Translations under genes and position numbers: made by a program
DNA from: Bacillota bacterium
GTDB taxonomy: Bacteria; Bacillota; Clostridia; Lachnospirales; Lachnospiraceae
Assembly (NCBI GenBank): GCA_023428655.1
Contig: JAEYXC010000286.1
Span: 1 to 9,082, forward strand
Length of the DNA stretch: 9,082 nt
Direction of reading: 5' to 3'
Shown here: positions 7,501 through 9,082 of the stretch, piece by piece
Layout of the letters: each line of letters opens with the position of its first letter
How positions within the stretch are numbered: position 1 is the stretch's first letter
The notes under the pieces: generated by a model
The model's input: only the letters and a program-made list of their open reading frames with translations
The model's database searches: none
Told to the model about the DNA's origin: nothing

Positions 7501-8827
7501 AAAGATTAGGATACGTTCCCTGAAGGCCACAATGGATGAGCGGGACAAGCATAAGCATCACCCCTTGCCGAGGCTGGAGGATGACGACAGGCCTATATTT
7601 ACCAGAAGAATGAGGCGGACACATACAATACTGTCTCCACAGATGGCACCAATCCATTTTGAATTGGTACAGGCTGCAACAAGAGCCTGCGGTTATCATT
7701 TGGAGGTGCTTCCGGAAAAGGATCCTAGTGCCGTGGATGAAGGTCTGAAATATGTGAACAACGATGCCTGTTATCCGGCAATAATAATGATAGGACAATT
7801 GGTTCATGCATTAAAATCCGAACGGTATGATGTGCGGCATACCTCCGTGATAATCACGCAGAGTGGTGGTGGCTGTAGAGCCACTAATTATATCGCACTT
7901 TTGAAGCTTGGGCTTAAAGAGGCCGGCTTCCCCCAGGTTCCGGTCATCTCCCTTAATGCACTTGGACTTGAGAAGCAACCTGGCTTTCGATTATCGCCCC
8001 CTTTGATTAATCGATGTATTATGGCGATTGTATATGGTGATCTGCTCATGCGATTAACAAATCATACCAGACCCTATGAAGGCTTTCCGGGTTCCGTACA
8101 GCTGCTTTACGAGAAATGGATGAACTGTGCGAAGCGCAGCTTGGTTGGGGGAAGTCGTAGAGAATTTCGGAGTAACATAAGAAAAATAATTGAGGATTTT
8201 GACTGCATTGAGATTGTAAATATACCAAAGCCAAGAGTTGGTATCGTGGGGGAAATCCTTCTTAAGTACCATCCCACTGCTAATAATGACATCGTGTCAA
8301 TCATAGAACAAGGAGGAGCAGAAGTCGTTGTACCTGATCTTATGGATTATTTCTTATATTCTACTTATAATACGCGCTTCCGATTCCGATATCTTGCCGG
8401 GTCGCAATTGAGTAGCAGCTTGAGTGATATTGCCCGGTCTTATATTGAGTATTATCGGAAGGTTATGCACAGGGAGCTGGCAAAAAGCAGACGCTTTCTG
8501 CCACCCACACCAATTGATGAGCTGGCTAACATGGCTTCCACGGTAGTTTCTCTTGGGAATCAAACCGGAGAAGGCTGGCTGGTAACCGCAGAAATGATGG
8601 AGTTTTTAGAACAAGGAACAAAGAACATTCTCTGTGTACAGCCCATGGCCTGTCTGCCAAACCATATCACCGGCAAGGGAATGATTAAGCCCCTAAAGGA
8701 ACTTTTTCCTCAAGCCAATATTATGGCAATTGATTATGATCCGGGAATATCGAATGTCAATCAATTAAACCGCATTAAGCTGATGCTCTCGGTAGCATGG
8801 AAGGAATTTGCGGCTAAGGAGAAGTAG
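4592..8827 (+). CDS. Giant fused 2-hydroxyacyl-CoA dehydratase activase / HgdB-like reductase (BadF/HgdC x2 + DUF2229)
   Basis: A 1411-residue cytoplasmic protein with four parts. Activator domain 1 (about 4-260) has the ASKHA phosphate loop GIDIGSTTIK (7-16), ELGGEDAK (101-108), NGSCAGGTGAF (121-131) and SRCGVF (161-166). Activator domain 2 (about 319-578) repeats this with GIDAGSTTTK, DIGGQDMK, EACSSGCGSF and TKCTVF. The cluster cysteines are C124/C163 and C444/C483, each pair 39 apart, equal to Cys127/Cys166 of HgdC. A linker carries C605, C608, C612 and C631. The C-terminal half (about 668-1411) is HgdB/DUF2229 (COG3580/3581)-like, with ESACYPAKLCHGH (719-731), CGKPYH (859-864), NNDACYPA (1056-1063), QSGGGCRATNY (1090-1100) and QPMACLPNHITGKGM (1350-1364). 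Known relatives use ATP hydrolysis to push an electron to very low potential, onto a dehydratase or a double-cubane cluster protein. The length is normal for Clostridia fusions. No substrate-enzyme genes lie nearby, so the reaction is unknown. Confidence 0.92.
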   Translation: MKIGRLGIDIGSTTIKLALLDEHNQLIYSDYRRHKSDIKTTLRQLMKECYQKLGEIPVHTCVTGSGGLSVSKWLKLGFVQEVIACSKAVQTYIPETDVAIELGGEDAKITYFRGGIEQRMNGSCAGGTGAFIDQMATLLNTDAQGLNEYAKQHSMIYPIASRCGVFAKTDVQPLINDGVSREDIAASILQAVANQTIGGLACGKPIRGRIAFLGGPLYFLSQLRERFYDSLKLELNQAISPEHSEIYVAMGAALSSTKERKMALSQLLNLVEKISEGTREEMKFLDPLFTSREQYEEFLARHNQARVERENISTYTGKTFLGIDAGSTTTKVALIGDKGQLLYSHYCSNDGEPLKKLVPILIELYEHIPNKVRIGKCAVTGYGEALVKAALHADIGEIETIAHYKAAKHFLPEVDFIIDIGGQDMKCLRIKNGSIDSILLNEACSSGCGSFLEGFAKSLELTIEEFAKEALFAQAPVDLGTKCTVFMNSKVKQAQKEGASLADLSAGLSYSVIKNALYKVIKVRSEKDLGSKIIVQGGTFYNDAVLRSFELITGRDAIRPDIAGIMGAYGAALLAKERYEEGEESTLLPQSAIADYSVHATTQRCDQCTNHCHLTINTFTGGERFVAGNRCERGAGMDQSVSEQLPNLYDYKYQRTFDYKPLPLEMANRGIIGIPRVLNQFENYPFWFTLLTNLGFRVIISNPSSKKLYVKGLETIPSESACYPAKLCHGHIINLIEKGVDTIFYPSVVYEKKEFSEASNHYNCPIVISYSEVVRSNIDELKEHNIRLINPFLSLDNTKKLIDRLYEELESYEITKDELKGAVQAACAEREHYKSDIRCRGEETLAYLKQNNKKGIVLCGKPYHVDPEINHGIAKLIQSYGMAVLTEDSIAHLSAERLKLRVVDQWVYNSRLYRAASLVAKEACLELIQLNSFGCGLDAVTSDQIAEILADDGKLYTMLKIDEGANLGAAKIRIRSLKATMDERDKHKHHPLPRLEDDDRPIFTRRMRRTHTILSPQMAPIHFELVQAATRACGYHLEVLPEKDPSAVDEGLKYVNNDACYPAIIMIGQLVHALKSERYDVRHTSVIITQSGGGCRATNYIALLKLGLKEAGFPQVPVISLNALGLEKQPGFRLSPPLINRCIMAIVYGDLLMRLTNHTRPYEGFPGSVQLLYEKWMNCAKRSLVGGSRREFRSNIRKIIEDFDCIEIVNIPKPRVGIVGEILLKYHPTANNDIVSIIEQGGAEVVVPDLMDYFLYSTYNTRFRFRYLAGSQLSSSLSDIARSYIEYYRKVMHRELAKSRRFLPPTPIDELANMASTVVSLGNQTGEGWLVTAEMMEFLEQGTKNILCVQPMACLPNHITGKGMIKPLKELFPQANIMAIDYDPGISNVNQLNRIKLMLSVAWKEFAAKEK

Positions 8828-8864
8828 CAAATCAACGATATGAATACAATAGCATAACTATGAT

Positions 8865-8921
8865 ATACTCCCTTCTTAATATACAAGCAGTCACACTTGT
8901 TATTAAGAGGGGAGTATTTTT
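8865..8921 (+). terminator. Long rho-independent terminator after the activase gene
   Basis: A 17-bp stem with one G-T wobble pairs 8865-8881 with 8901-8917. An inner ACAAG/CTTGT helix (8883-8887 with 8896-8900) extends it to an 8-base loop, with one bulged T. A run of five T (8917-8921) closes it. It starts 38 bases after the stop codon. Confidence 0.92.
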
Positions 8922-9004
8922 ATAACCAAATATCTGTTTAACGACGGAGCATAATCAGTACAAGGATAGTATGGTATTATTCTTAAGAATGCGTTGGGTC
9001 ACAC

Positions 9005-9033
9005 TTGAAAAGGTTACCAAAATGCCTTATAGT
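9005..9033 (+). promoter_or_regulatory. Strong sigma-A-type promoter for the next gene
   Basis: TTGAAA (9005-9010) and TATAGT (9028-9033) are separated by exactly 17 bases, and each matches consensus at 5 of 6 positions. It lies after the activase terminator and reads out of the window. AAGGA at 9072-9076 could be the ribosome binding site of a gene whose start codon would fall just past base 9082. Confidence 0.65.
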
Positions 9034-9082
9034 ATAAATGTATATTTGTATATCTTTCATAATATTTACATAAGGATCGAAA

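Noticed and set aside
8972..8980. Extended -10-like sequence TGGTATTAT downstream of the activase terminator
   Set aside because: No acceptable -35 box lies at the right distance, and a much better promoter follows at 9005-9033.

Overview
The window looks like a chromosomal segment of an anaerobic, low-to-moderate GC Gram-positive bacterium of the class Clostridia, probably Lachnospiraceae-like. The reasons are purine-rich Shine-Dalgarno sites, short AT-rich intergenic regions with classic hairpin-plus-T terminators, a very long Clostridia-type fused dehydratase-activase protein, and cell-surface carbohydrate-active proteins. The taxonomic call is inference. All recognised genes lie on the + strand.

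Region 1 (1-1377) is a carbohydrate-related unit. It holds the 3' end of a right-handed beta-helix glycoside hydrolase (GH28-like), then a small membrane-anchored protein with one F5/8 type C (discoidin/CBM32-like) domain. A strong terminator closes the unit.

Region 2 (about 1567-4364) is a three-gene operon with a candidate promoter in front and a strong terminator behind. It encodes a free-standing cobalamin-binding protein (helical cap plus Rossmann B12 domain, no DNA-binding domain). This gene overlaps by 4 bases (ATGA) a LolC/LolE/MacB-type ABC permease, which is followed 21 bases later by a LolD-like ATPase carrying an almost textbook LolD motif. A soluble corrinoid protein translationally coupled to an FtsX/LolCDE-type transporter is an unusual pairing and the best candidate here for an undescribed system.

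Region 3 (4365-8921) holds one giant gene of 1411 codons. The product fuses two complete BadF/HgdC-type ASKHA ATPase activator domains, a four-cysteine linker, and an HgdB/DUF2229-like (COG3580/COG3581-like) reductase half. Each activator domain keeps the two iron-sulfur cysteines at the same spacing of 39 residues, so the chain could fold as an intramolecular pseudo-dimer around one [4Fe-4S] cluster. A long terminator follows, then a well-formed promoter (TTGAAA-17-TATAGT) and a possible ribosome binding site facing a gene just beyond the window end.

How the parts might work together is speculative. Regions 2 and 3 place a B12 protein next to an ATP-driven low-potential electron-transfer protein, which could suggest reductive activation of a corrinoid. 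A terminator and 380 bases separate them, however, and no dehydratase, CoA-transferase or methyltransferase gene is present to name a pathway. No tRNA, rRNA, CRISPR, insertion sequence or phage feature was seen.
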